Source: Alentia gelatinosa
Lineage: Eukaryota; Annelida; Polychaeta; Phyllodocida; Polynoidae
Direction: 5' to 3'
DNA length: 64,000 nt
NCBI GenBank assembly: GCA_950022655.1
Contig: OX465587.1
Span: 36,203,153 to 36,267,152, forward strand
Shown one piece after another: positions 11,701 through 23,300 of this stretch. Position 1 is the stretch's first letter. The number at the start of each line of letters is the position of its first letter. The position numbers and the translations under genes were made by a program. The notes beneath the pieces were generated by a model. The model was not told where the DNA came from. It made no database searches and worked only from the letters and a program-made list of their open reading frames with translations.

Positions 11701-14700
11701 AGACAGGGATTAGAGACAGGCTTTATTCGGAAATTTTAGCTTATAATTTTTTTAAACATCGCCGGTATTTATGTCCATAAAACGTGATTTATATGGAGCA
11801 GGGTAACATCATTTTAATTGTATTGCCAGAGGTAATGTACAATCACCATATGAATGTGGTATTTTCACATTGTTGGCAGTGTTATGTGATTAATGGTTGA
11901 TGTTATATTTCGTGAATTATCGTATGGAAGAACGATGTAAAATCGAATATGAGGAATCCAATTAAAAAACTAACTAGAGAACACCTGATATACACATTTG
12001 GCCATATAGCTTATTGATAAGGAATGGATAGTCATTCTGGAGATAGAGTTAGGCCCAAGAAATGTCAATTAGATTCATGCTTACTTTTTCTTTGTATTTA
12101 TCATCTTTTTCTCAAGTGGGGAGAGAATCTAACATGTGTTGTTTGGTTGACAGTACTGTTCCGTATTGAGTTGGTGAGTTTCTCAGACCGGTCTGGCGTC
12201 CACGATTACTACGATCTGCCAATGGTGAGTAACACTTTATTTCTTTACATTTCTTTATGGACTGTTTGTATACAGGACTTCACATGTTTGTTTGGTATAT
12301 AAAAGCAAGGATCCATTTATATGAGATCAGTAACCAGTCTGTGTATTCCATTGCCGTATCATCTGGACAACATCATTACAATCCACTTTATATTTTCAGT
12401 CCGAAAGGAAAGAAGCACCACTGGATACGATATTGCAGGTTGTTCGCATTGAAAAAGATGTAAGAAACTTGATTTTAGTTATTGAATTACCAGAGGTACT
12501 TTTTGGTATGTGGTGATGGTGAATTGTCATTCTGGAACTTCAATTGTACATTTTTTGTACGATATCAATACCAGGCTCTATAATATGAATAATAAAACAT
12601 AGAATGATTTATGAAAATAAGTGAGTTCTTGTAATGAATCTTACAGTTAATTATCGATTTGAATATTCCATATCAATTATATGAATATGTTCTCAATGCA
12701 TTCTGTGCACACTGTTCCAGGAGGCCAAGAAATTCTTCAAAGAAAAACGATACAGACAAGCTTTGTCAAAATACAGACGAGTAAGTCTTTAAAATCTCCA
12801 CTAGATTAGTAGTTTTTTCTACAAATAATTTGAGAATGTTATTCCTTATTTGCAATATGTTGTTGCAGTCGTTTTAGATAATTGATATATTACAATTAGT
12901 TACAAATGATCACCAGGAATGCGTTAATTTGACAATGAAAAAATATAGAAAGCGATATTTTCAGAGAATGAGGTAGAATGCTTCTACAATGCCATATTGG
13001 TCTTGTTTGCTAGAGAAATCGTTTTGATCACATAAATTACATGTATACTCCCCTTTATGAATGGCAGGAATAGGTCTTCAACCTTTGACCTATACGCTCT
13101 AATGGGTAGCATACCTTGTAGCTATCTATATCAAAGTGAGTTTTTGTGGGGGAACAAATGCATATTTTAATAAAATTATTTTATGAGACAGTTTTTAGTC
13201 TGCCTTACGTATTGAATGCTGCAGCTCACATTGCAACTCACATCGAATAAAATCCTTTTTTCCTTGACATCACTGGATTTTTCTGATTAACCTTGACATT
13301 ATGCAACAAGCTTAAGGGCCGATTCCACCAACACACACAATGTAGCAAGATTAGTCCCGATTTGGTTGTCTTGCTTAATCGGGCTAATATTGAATCATCG
13401 CGTGCCTATTTGTCGCGATGTGTCTTGAGGTGTCGCTGTGGTGGAACACCAAAATATACACCCGACACCGCTTGCCTACATTTTGAGACAAGTGAGGTAT
13501 GACACATTGCGACACAGTAAGACACTACAAGATATACCACGGCAAATCCAACCTGTTGGTGGGATCGGACCTTTATACCAGTCATTACGTCATTACACAA
13601 CAGGTCATCAACATTCTGGAGGATTGCCATTTGGCGGACGCGGAGGCCGAGTCGAAGCAGCAGGAGGAGCTTGTGGTGCTCTACCGCAACGCCGCAGCGT
13701 CAGCCAACAAGTTGTCTGAAGCCAACAGGACTATCGGCTTTGCGAACCAAGCCATTCGCATCAACCCCAAGGACTGCAAGGCCTGGTTCCTCAAGGGTAA
13801 AGTAAGTAATTGCCCGTATCCAGGATTTCAAGTTTTCAAAAATGACGGAATCCTGATAATTCATGTACACTGGCAACACTGGCCGTGTTAGAATATATAT
13901 TAATTCTGTTCAAAAATAATGTTATCAATGATTTTTGTTAGATAAGCGTTTAAATTTCCGACTTTTTCCTGTCCCGACTTTCATCCCTGATAATTACACT
14001 GGACTGCACACAGTATAGAATGTATTTAGTTCCTTCCTTCATCACTAGGGATTATATCTACCAGAGATGGCATTTTCTCACGTTTCTTTGGAAATGCACT
14101 TTTTTATGTTCAGTATATAGGATTCCTTTTCCCTGTGTAAAACGAAGAACATATATGTTTTGACCTTCCCACAGACCCTTACCCCCATGCTGTGACCAAG
14201 ACCAACGTGTTTTCCATATATGCATATATTGTATTTAATCAAATTCTCATTGTTTATACCATTCCTGTTCGTTGTCCGGCGGATCCATGTTATGTCGATT
14301 TTGTAAGGAAGAATGATGTATCACATCGAATGCAATAAAGACACTTATAGATTTTTTTTTAAAAACGTTGTCATGTCTCGGTGTCTCTGAGGCAGTAACC
14401 TCCGCATTGAAATATTTGCACTTTTTTTTATCTTTCCCCAACTGACTTCCCTGTATCTAAGTATAATATTAAAAAGGTTCGCCATCAGATTTGTGGGGTA
14501 TACACAATTTTAAAAATGATTTTGCCCCTCCTTCAGCTTCATTAATGATATTTGTTGCCTGCCGTTATTGTCTATGTTGTATTTTCTTACATGTTGCAGG
14601 GTCTTACACAACAGAGTGAATTTGATTTGGCGAAGGATGCCTTCATGAAGGCCAAAAGACTTCAGCCCAACAACGTTGAAATTACAGACGCTCTGAAGGA

Positions 14701-17700
14701 CCTGGACAGGTTTGTTTTAAACAATACCTAAACTCACTGTCGAGATGGGCTTTAGCCTCACTTGATTCTGAAGAGTATAATTTATGCTCAGTGCATAGAA
14801 GGGCGATATCTTAAACTTATTTTCAGGAAGGTGTGTAAACTACACTCATTGTACAGAGAAGGGGTATAACCTTCATTCATTGTTGGGCAGGAGTATAACA
14901 AGATGGAGTGAATCTTATCTCGCAAACCCGATCGCCGATTATAATCGGGAACAGTGATGTTGATGTACGGGGGTACCCAACCCGCACTGATTATAATCGG
15001 GCATTACCCCTATGTTTGTAATTAGAAGGAAACCCACGAGATGAAAATAGCTTGGCCCGTGCCCCACCGTGTTTGACTGCAGAGTAATTCACGAAGCGAA
15101 GCTGAGGGAATTACTTTTTACATTGTCCTAGAATCACCACTTTATGGCCTTTACTTATTCTCGCTGGGCAGAAGGAATGTAACTTACTTCTATGGGGAGA
15201 AGAGATATACTTATTGTAGAGAAGGTGTTATAACAGAAAGCCATGTCACATAATCGATAAATAGAAGTATTCATAATAACAGATTGATAAACTCCAGGTT
15301 TCTTGATGTTAAATGATATTGCCATATACCATATGGCAGTTATAAACATCTTAATTTACGAATAAGACTCAACACATCACCTTTAAACAAAGAATATTGA
15401 ATAGTAAAACATGTAATTCAACTTTTCAGGAGATTCAAGCAATTTTCCTTGATGGAAGCGAACACTTGCAAGCGAATGTTCTCAAATGCAGACAGTGAGT
15501 TGAAGTTTTAAAAAAAACAAAAACAAAAAACTTTGTCACGCTTATCAACCAACAAAAACTCAGTGCTTAGTTTCAAGGTTTCTCTGAAAGTACTCAGTGA
15601 TTGTTAGATCATAATTTTATATGAATTATGGAAAATGTGTATTATGAACGGCATAGTTATCATCTTATTGGAATATATCGGTTTACAGTTGGCTCGCATG
15701 AATTAATTGTTGACATATAAAAATACTTGAGCAATCTTGTGATATTTGTTACCAGCGAATAAGTCGTGATAGATTTACCCTCTTTTAGCCAATTTCTAAA
15801 TTTCTTTTTGTCAGCTATACATTAAAATGTGAATTTTTCTTTCAACATATTGCACGGTTTTTCTTGTAATGTAGACAAATGTTATTTGAAAGCTAATGAA
15901 ATCTACTAAATATTTGGGTTTGACAGAAATTAAGAAAGAAAATTCATCTTCCACATCGAAGAGTTCTCCAAGGATTGTGGATGACCCGCTGCAGGATGTT
16001 TCAGAGGAGTTCGCGCAAAACGCCAAGAAACAATTACTGTGAGTTTGTTTTAGCTAATTTCTATTGGTAAGTGGTGAAAAGAAGAAGAAAATATTATATA
16101 CCTGTGTGTGAATGCCCACAAATAGTACCTGCTGCTAAGGGTTCAGTAATAATGTTACACTGTGACAGTGGGCAGTAAGGATCGAGTGCTAGCATGGCAT
16201 GGGATGTGCTGTGAATCTTTTGGGGGAAAAAACCCTCTCGTTCCCACTTTTCGCGACGAGCGAATTTTTTTCCCTAATATTACCTACTCTACGAACGTGT
16301 CTTCCTTTTTACAGTGTGCTAAACCTTTTACTTCCAGTGCTCTCATTCTCCGTGTTTTTATATCAGAGATGAGAATTTACTGCTGAATTACGTGTTTCTG
16401 GTATATTTTATTCTGACCACGAAGGCAATTTTTGAGATTGGTATAAATCTTAAGAGATTTTCTTGGTTGGGGAGGGGGGATCTAGATCATAGAAATTCCT
16501 GATATCAATATTTTCGTATACCACGAAAGCACTAGAAAAAGCCCCAAGTCTCCTGCACTGATAGCCTTATGGCGACCGATATTCCTTATATTTAAAGGTA
16601 TTTTATTATAAACAAAATTTCAAGGTAGCATCTGGCTAGACTGGCTCCAGTCCCTGCATCCTATGGCTACCTTCCTCGCTGGGGTCCAGGGACTGGTACA
16701 ATTGGTAATGGTGTTGGATTTCTGGCAATGTTTAGGTCCAGTATTCCCAACACTCTCCATACAGATATCCTGGCTACTGATCAGGATATCTGCTGGGAGA
16801 TTGATACCCTCTCACTTTGATCTCAATCAGGTCACAGTCAGGAGAAGGCGAATTTATTGCTATGACAACACAGGTGGCCAGGGAACTGCAAATGGGGAGG
16901 GGAGAGGTTGGAAGAGGTGTAGGGTTACAGGGAGCGACTAGGGACCATAAACAGGAGATTCTTTTCATATTGGACAAGTCTTTGATTCATGGGCTAGTCA
17001 GAAAAGGATACACACTATAATGAACTTTTTTCTGATTTTGATAAATGCTAATAATCAAAGACTTGAGCAAGTCTAGCATCTGGCTTACTCAGAGGCGTTT
17101 TATACAGATCTCATAAATTAGTATATTTGATTTTCACAAGATGTTTTACTTACCCCTCCCTGGTAGTTGTAAATAATGTAACTTTGTTTGACAGGCTCTT
17201 TAAGGAGAACGAGGCGATGTCGTCCTTACCCTTCCCTGGTAGTTGTAAATAATGTAACGTTATTTGACAGGCTCTTTAAGGAGAACGAGGCGATGTCGTC
17301 CTTACCCTTCCCCAGCTCACGACACACGTCAGGTGAAATAAAGTGCCTGGTCGCTGCGGCCAAGGAGATTGGACTCGTGGTACAGGAGGTCGGCGAGGTA
17401 GGAATCATCATCAGTTTGACAAAACATAAAATCTAATGTAAACTGTGAAATACTTTTTCGCAAGGTCCTACACTCAGATGTTACAGTACTAGAAGTGGGA
17501 TAGAGGTTGCAGCTTGATGGTTCGACTCCCACTGCGGCCGCCTTTCTCCTTCAGCCACAGCAGTAGTAGACCTGCAGCTATATCAGAGGTCAATCCTTTT
17601 CATACCATGTCTATGTGGTGTGGACAGTAAAAGAACTCTCATCTAAGTAAATGTGTAGGGGTGAGATTTCTACCTGAAATCATCTCAGATAGTTAATGAG

Positions 17701-17888
17701 ATCAGTAGTCATTTCGTTGGTATACGGCAGCAAATTCTTCATGAAAAGATGTATCCACTTTTTTATAACCCCAACTGATATCCCTGTATGATACGAGGCT
17801 AAAGCCCAAGTGACTACATTTGATAAAATATCAGTATGTTTTGTTGTAATTCCAGGGGACTAACCACCATTACCGCTTCAGTAAGTGA
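5726..17888 (+). CDS. FKBP6: FKBP6/shutdown-like inactive FKBP-TPR co-chaperone
   Basis: Fourteen phase-consistent coding exons: 5726-5788, 6884-7016, 7635-7865, 8693-8788, 11514-11645, 12154-12224, 12400-12459, 12721-12780, 13604-13801, 14600-14709, 15430-15494, 15927-16038, 17271-17397, 17856-17888 (TGA). From the first in-frame ATG (5756) the protein is 486 aa, longer than vertebrate FKBP6. Order: acidic N-terminus (GDFDEDFDGDEPDD), FKBP domain about residues 112-225 (VFYSGRLEYSEEPFDSTY, DYFMGRLGCPPRIPPNAT), TPR region about 233-397 (RINPKDCKAWFLKGK), polar C-terminal tail. The active-site Trp of FKBP12 is Leu here (VSGLDLAISSM) and the DYAYG Tyr is Met, so isomerase activity is probably lost, as known for FKBP6. 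Family role: HSP90 co-chaperone in germline piRNA biogenesis and meiosis. Two acceptors (11514, 17271) are preceded by duplicated decoys. The start codon is unsettled. Confidence 0.92.
5833..5964 (+). other. Short ORF with good start context in an FKBP6-like intron
   Basis: ATG in the context AAGATGGCAG opens a frame of about 43 codons beginning MAAPIELSKERTPLGRQHGM and ending with TGA. There is no donor in frame with the next FKBP6-like exon before the stop. The start resembles the ELS-x-E opening of some Tc1/mariner-type transposases, so it may be a relic of a transposon N-terminus. Function unknown. Confidence 0.2.
6546..6862. mobile_element. Degenerate copy of hAT-like MITE family X
   Basis: It starts near GAGATGTCAGTTTTCC and shares the block ACAGACCCTCAGCCCC with other copies (7384-7597, 14062-14453, 45428-45699, 52950-53150 and others). 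Its right end is degraded and abuts the exon at 6884. Confidence 0.5.
7384..7597. mobile_element. Family X MITE copy, upstream of FKBP6-like exon 7635
   Basis: It begins CAGAGATGGCAATTTTCC and ends CCAACTGACATCCCTG. The ends are inverted versions of each other (CAGRGATGTCAG). It ends 37 bp before the acceptor-bounded exon at 7635. Confidence 0.55.
7950..8450 (+). pseudogene. 3' fragment of a non-LTR retrotransposon (reverse transcriptase C-terminus)
   Basis: A frame reading KLQRMQNRGLRVCL continues after a one-base frameshift near 8036 into DMDRVHTVEELHRLSG and ends at a TAA near 8320. The pattern LQRMQNRALR...VEELH...LWN is typical of the region after the RT domain in Jockey/CR1/RTE-type elements. 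An A-rich tract follows (about 8425-8450). The copy is 5'-truncated, frameshifted and inert. It lies in the intron between FKBP6-like exons 7635-7865 and 8693-8788. Confidence 0.6.
9268..9284. repeat. Poly-G run
   Basis: Seventeen consecutive G residues in the long intron before the exon at 11514. Another run of about 21 G is at 30443-30463. Confidence 0.9.
9790..11513 (+). repeat. 140-bp tandem array duplicating the intron/exon junction of FKBP6-like exon 11514
   Basis: Units contain the acceptor context TTATTCATTCTAG followed by about 50-60 bp of the true exon's 5' end, then TAGAGATTCTAGCTACTTAA. Exon-like starts are at about 9878 (acceptor lost), 10017, 10157, 11234 and 11374, and the true exon starts at 11514. 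The steps 10017-10157, 11234-11374 and 11374-11514 are each exactly 140 bp. The remaining step, 1077 bp, falls to 139 bp after subtracting the element at 10270-11204 and its 3-bp target duplication. Read in the gene's frame, the decoys meet a TAA within the unit. Confidence 0.9.
10270..11204. mobile_element. Palindromic PIF/Harbinger-like MITE rich in TGTCGG/CGACAC
   Basis: Left end GGCCCCCCACCCAC and right end TGGGTGCGGGGC form imperfect terminal inverted repeats flanked by TTA on both sides. TTA target duplications fit PIF/Harbinger (TWA). Both ends are filled with dispersed CCGACACG/CGTGTCGG motifs. A perfect inverted repeat with 47-bp arms lies at 10458-10504 and 10505-10551 with no loop, and pairing continues outward with mismatches. 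The middle (10690-10985) is plain AT-rich DNA. No transposase is visible. Neighbouring array units show the uninterrupted site as GTTTTAACATGTG. Confidence 0.75.
11646..12153 (+). other. FKBP6-like intron, nothing recognised
   Basis: AT-rich intron of 508 bp between coding exons. I see no repeat family, ORF or regulatory motif in it. Confidence 0.5.
13316..13571. mobile_element. MITE with ends GGGCCGATTCCACCAAC / GTTGGTGGGATCGGACC
   Basis: The first and last 17 bp are inverted repeats with two mismatches. The interior has GACAC/GTGTC-type motifs like the element at 10270-11204. No coding capacity. The right end lies 32 bp upstream of the FKBP6-like TPR exon at 13604, so the element supplies part of the sequence around that acceptor. 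Confidence 0.65.
14062..14453. mobile_element. Family X MITE copy
   Basis: It starts CAGAGATGGCATTTTC and ends CAACTGACTTCCCTG and has the family's internal CACAGACCCTTACCCCC block. It lies in the intron before FKBP6-like exon 14600. Confidence 0.55.
14710..15429 (+). other. FKBP6-like intron with dispersed repeat (GATTATAATCGGG blocks)
   Basis: Contains two GATTATAATCGGG palindromic blocks (about 14937 and 14988) and the phrase ACGAGATGAAAATA, which recurs at 28.9 kb and 49.7 kb. This indicates an interspersed repeat of unknown class. No coding sequence. Confidence 0.4.
16625..17070. repeat. Interspersed repeat shared with 22.4 kb and 52.2 kb
   Basis: It carries a GACTGGCTCCAGTCCCTG-like block and ends near ATAATCAAAGACTTGAGC. 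Related blocks occur at about 22390-22560 and 52200-52370. Class unknown; no coding sequence. Confidence 0.4.
17161..17312 (+). repeat. 76-bp tandem duplication of the acceptor junction of FKBP6-like exon 17271
   Basis: The block TGGTAGTTGTAAATAATG...TTTGACAG plus the first ~42 bp of the exon occurs twice. Exon-like starts are at 17195 and 17271, 76 bp apart. The second copy continues into the real exon. Using the first acceptor without a further splice gives ...LPFPGSCK followed by TAA, a truncated C-terminus. Confidence 0.9.
17470..17700 (+). mobile_element. SINE copy with recognisable tRNA-like head
   Basis: Head contains a B-box-like GGTTCGACTCCC at about 17520, followed by the family body (AGTAGTAGACC, CATACCATGTCTATG, AGAACTCTCATC). 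It lies in the last FKBP6-like intron. Confidence 0.6.
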
Positions 17889-18261
17889 TCTGGCCATCTC
17901 CGTTCAGCATCATGGAATGCTCACTATCCCCGCGGTCGGCTGAGAGTAAAACAGCTGCTGAAAAGGAAATTTGACTTGAGGCCGTTCTTGCCAGTGAGGC
18001 ACAGAATGCGAATTTCCATATTTGTAAAAGAAAACTGGTGCTAAAGTTTTTGTAAAAACATGGGTACAAACGTGGATGAATGCAAAAAAACGTCTGCTTT
18101 GGAGTGGCGGCGTCTGAATCGTATTGTGAGAACCAGACGACATTTTCTCAGCGAACGAGAGTTTCGCGCCACGTGATGACGTCACAGGATGTGATGTCAG
18201 TAAGGAATTTCCAAGGGATTTCCACCAAGGAGGGGGAATCCCTGACAGTTGTGTGATGGAC

Positions 18262-18267
18262 AATAAA
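18262..18267 (+). terminator. Candidate poly(A) signal of the FKBP6-like gene
   Basis: AATAAA 374 bp after the stop codon at 17886-17888. It is the first canonical hexamer I see downstream on this strand; another is near 19078. Confidence 0.45.
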
Positions 18268-18269
18268 TG

Positions 18270-19755
18270 GCGCCTACGTTCATATGTGAAGTGTGAGTGA
18301 TAATGGATATATCAGCACTATTTAAGAATGTGATGAAAACATTTACATGGATGTAAGTACGGTTTATACTTCAACTAGGTTTTCTACCAAAGAGGGATGA
18401 CGGTCGAACAAGTCTCGATGAAATTTTAAGTAGGTGGCGCTATGAAGGGTAGGGAGCAGCCATTTTGACATATCCCCTACGCAATGCTAAGCCTATGGGA
18501 CCATTCAGACATTCATTTACCATACTATCTAATGTGTGAGGATGTTTAAAGTACTTCTGAGTCCGAAACAACCGATTTTCGTTGGAACGTTTGAATCACG
18601 CCTGGATGGTGTAAAGTCATATATAAACTATTATATGTAGCGATTGCACATGAGAAGTCAATTAGTTTAGTTTTTCACTATTTATACTCTAACAGCGCTA
18701 CGTGGTAACCAGCAAGATAGCGGACTTGTCTGTTGTCAGGCGAATTTGCATAGTTTGGAGGGTATTTTAAACCGGAAGTCACTAGGGGACTCGGAGAATA
18801 GAATTTTCTATATGTATTGTTATCATTTCCTTTGTGAAATTAGAAAAATTCCGAGTCTATACTTGCACCTAAGTTCACTTGATAAGTCTATTTTATGTAT
18901 GTATCCTGCTGAAGAACCTATGCCGATTAGGTTGGTTTATGCGCTAAAGTGCTACCTCCAGTTAGATGCAGTATATACTTGTTATTTTGGCTAAACCACA
19001 GCTATTAAAAAAGGACATTAAATGTTCCACTTGCTTCAGTGCATCTATATACTGATTGTATATACTATTTCTTTTTCAAATAAACAACTTATTTTTTTTA
19101 TAAATCTGTGTCGTTGAATAAGAAATAGTGACAAATGACACACACCACGACTCTCAGTGAAATCAATTTATTTGATGAAAAAAATTATTCTGTACAAGTG
19201 AAATATAATCTCTGTACAATATGCGGCGAAGATGACTTAACGAATAATGATTGGCAGGTTGTTTGTTGCACGGTCCAAATTAGAAACAAAGTCTTAATAA
19301 CAACAGTGATACGTATAATACTGCATGAAATGTTGAACAAAATATCTTAAAATAGTCTTGACAACGAAAATCTTCAATTTGGAGGTGAAAAAAGATATCG
19401 AATATATGCTGATAAATTCCGTATTCCTAACAATACCTGATCTCTTAAATTTAGTACTCTGTTAATACATTTCCAAGACTAGATTTAATACTTTCGGGTA
19501 TCATGACTGATTGACAGTAACCGCTATTAGGTCTGAGGTTACTGAAATACACTGAGAAGAATATATCATTTCTATTTTTCACGTAAGAACGTAGATGTTA
19601 TAATAAAAATATACATACATGATCCCTATGCACTGTAGATAGTCTTGATAAAGAAGCCGTACCCAAATAAAATTACATGAAAATATCATATTTGGCATGA
19701 AGTCAGCAAACCTAAGGCTAAAAATACTTTCCCTACCTCACAATATACCTTTATC
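18270..19755. other. Convergent intergenic region, nothing coding recognised
   Basis: AT-rich DNA between the 3' ends of the FKBP6-like (+) and PXMP2-like (-) genes. Short frames are present but lack splice context or family similarity. Confidence 0.4.
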
Positions 19756-19761
19756 TTTATT
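19756..19761 (-). terminator. Candidate poly(A) signal of the PXMP2-like gene
   Basis: TTTATT on the plus strand reads AATAAA on the minus strand, about 570 bp after the PXMP2-like stop codon. Other hexamers cannot be excluded. Confidence 0.35.
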
Positions 19762-20330
19762 ACAATCATTCTAGTGAGGTCTTGAGAGGAGAAAATGGCA
19801 CATCCCAAATCCTTCTCCACAATCGATATCCCAAATATGTAGAAAATTGAATATATACTTTGACACAGGTGTATTTATGCGCAATTCCTTAACACATACT
19901 GATTTAAAGAATTGGAAGAATACAAAAACCGTATCCTCAGAGCAAAAAAAAAAAAAGAAGAAATTACCTGAAAACTGGCACCCTTCTTCACTACTGCCCT
20001 GTGCAGTGATAACAGCAGTAATAGACTTCAGTACCCTGCATCTCACGCTCTGTCCTAATACTCCAGTCTCACAATAAAATCACACCACACACCAGTTTCA
20101 CTGACCTTACATGGCAATAGCGATTTGTCCGTGTGGCTTTCAGGCGCTCATAGGCAATTATGTACATCAAGTCTGGGAGTAAGTATTTGAATATATATTA
20201 CACGATTAAAAGTTTAAAAAAAATTAAAATCTATCCTAATCACCAATATTAAACAATGACTGGCGTCTTTACAATGTAAAACGCATCTGGACAGTGGCAA
20301 CTCCTGGGTGTGGAATGTAGATGGCGACGC

Positions 20331-23300
20331 TCACGTTCTCTGGCGAGTGGCGATGTAAACAGTCCAGAGTAGTGCCATGAAGCTCATGAAGGGGGCGCGG
20401 TACTGAAGCAGACGACAGGGGTTGAAGGTCATTAACAACACATCCACATTCCTGATCTCACCCCGGTACAAGTTAAGCCATAGGAATAACATAAGAAAAA
20501 AATACTCAACAATCACCCCCGTAAAGTGACAATACTATGCTACTGTCGTGGCGTAGTGAATGTGAGATGACGTCATATGGAATTGCTAAGTATATTCTAT
20601 TTATTCTGATATTTTGATGCTATTCAATGTCATAGAAAGGGGTGAGATAAATCCAGAACTGCACTCGAATCGTATAAATAGACAATATTCCACTTGTTTG
20701 GATGTGCCCTAACCATCACTCTGCTTCGCCTCGATGACGATGGTGGCAAACCGAAACTCATTGAGTATTGTCCATTTATACGATTTCTGATGCAGTTCTA
20801 TATAATTCTCTTTTCTTAGAGATTCTATTCACGACGGGAAAATGTTCACATAAAAATTATATGTGATCTTCCACATAATCCACCACATTGAAGACAGCAT
20901 GGACATACAACTCTAGAGATGCACTGTCCATGAAGACAGGAATACAAATACCATTACAAAAGTAAGTAGATGTCAGTTATAGTATGTCAGCTCTAAATCA
21001 AACAAATACCAGAACCATGCGATTTCAAAAAATTTACCGAACCATACTTGGACACTGCAACATGAGAACATTTGTTACCATGGCATCTAAGTCTGTGGCG
21101 TTACATAGAAGGAACTATCAGATAATTGTTGTATTATCCAGAGTCCTGAATATGTCCATTGAGTGTGGCATTGATTCTCCAGTCATAAAGATTGCAGTAG
21201 AGTAATGATTCATAAAATTTGATTCACATTACGGGGCTTTGTCTGCTACAATAATTCCTAGTCACTATTAAACGTTATAAATGCACTATTGTAACAGCAA
21301 TTGGACAATCATAACACCCATCTCCATATTGGCACTTTGCCAGTGTTATAAATGAATTTGGTGGTTTACCATTACAAAACGTGCAGATGAAAATGCTATA
21401 GAGCCTCCAGAGGTTACTAAACTCCCGATTATCGCCCCGGGTAAAGCAAAGTTCCGCTCCTGATAGACTTGGCACACTATGACAAAATGAACCACATTTT
21501 TCTGATTTGTAATTGGAGAAACTGAATATAAATTCGTATTCCCATGTAGAAATAGCTGAAATTTCCATTTCTGACATCAGAATTTCAATTTGAGGATGTT
21601 TGAAAACCGTTAAACTGCATTAATTCTGGGTTACGAGCAAGGGGTCTATCACTATACTACGTCGGTAACCAGCGAAACCCGGTGCTTGGTCAACAGACTG
21701 AATTACGGGATACCTCAATAGGGTCTATATTGATAGTATGTACAGTACAGACATGGGATTTGCGATTTAAAAAAAAAAATACGAAAAATAATCATGCCTG
21801 TATTTGTAGTTATTTTAAGTGAACTCCTGGTCTCAGCTGAGAACTAAAATGGTCTTTTCATTATGTTAACTGAACTTGATCTGAAACAATATGATCAGGT
21901 TCTACTTACACACACACAAAAAGTTTGTACTCACATGTTGAGGGATGTAGCGCACGTTTAAATATTGGAGTACAGTCCACACTTTGAGGTTCATCATCAG
22001 AGCGGGCCAGTAGGCGAACTTTATCCGCTGTACTCCTCCTTTGTGTCCCAGGCCCTGAACGTTAACAACAATAACAGTTACATCCTAATGTGAATTATGT
22101 GGGAGGAAGACAAAACATGTAATTAGAAGTTGACATTCTCGATATAACTTCCTGGAGAGCTGCCAAAGAGTAGCGAGCTTCTAAAAGGACACTGTATCGA
22201 AGCTGATAGGGTGTAAACTATAACATTCTAAGATACCTTTTAAAAATAATCAGTCAGATTTTAATGTTTATAGTAACATGAAACCTATAAATTCGACACG
22301 CAATAATTTCTAGTAGTAATTTTTTAGTCGATATGTATTCTGTACCCACGTACAGGTCATATTATCAAACGGATTTCCATTAAAACAGATACCATGGTAG
22401 ACTGGTATCAGTCACTGTGTCCTAGTCCTACACCGCCCCTCTCATTATCCATCCTACCTTTGCCAGGACAGTGGCCGCTCGGAGGAAAGTAAGAGAATTA
22501 ATTATGGTTTAGTTTATTAGTTGAATAAATGTTCATAATCAAAGACTCGAACATATCAAAAGTAATAACTCTCATTTATATGGCACATAGCTTGCCCTCT
22601 TTCCCCAGCCATCCGCTAGTGGGATTATAAGAAATTCCATTGTGACCCGTGAGATGGCGCCACCAGTTAGGTTCCGACCTCCGTGATATCACAACATTGA
22701 AAAATCCACAGACAAACTACAGGGGCGCCATGTTTGGCGTTGGGGGACAATGGCAGCACCCACATTAGGATGACTGTGCCCTTGCGACCAAAGTAAAATA
22801 GGGACATTAGCAACAAAACCAGCATTGACTCTGATTAAGAAACATCAGTTAATCCATGGCTTCTAAGTGAGAGTAACATTCGACAGAGATCGTGAAGACC
22901 AAGCAAAAACTACGGTAATCATTTCAGCATGTAGCATTTCTCAACAAGCACTGACCTCGAACACTGCAAGGAGGTAGAGGTATGCAAGCAGGAAGTTAGG
23001 AGAAAAGAGGATGCGGTCGAGCAGCAGACGTTTGAGCGCCATGTTGGGCGTTCCTCTGGGGATGAGGCGGTCCATCCATGCGTGGAAGTGGTGAACTGAC
23101 GGTCCAATAAACACGAACCTGACACACGTGGCAGCACACTATTAGTGATTTATTCACAGCGGACATGGCGTTTAGAAATAGCAAAACATCCGAAAAAAGT
23201 ACCGGGGATTTGGGGCCTGCATTTTCAGATTTTTCCTAGTTTGTGGCTTCAGGTAAGAGCTAAAATGACCTTTTTCATTTTGTCAACTTATTTTCTTCTC

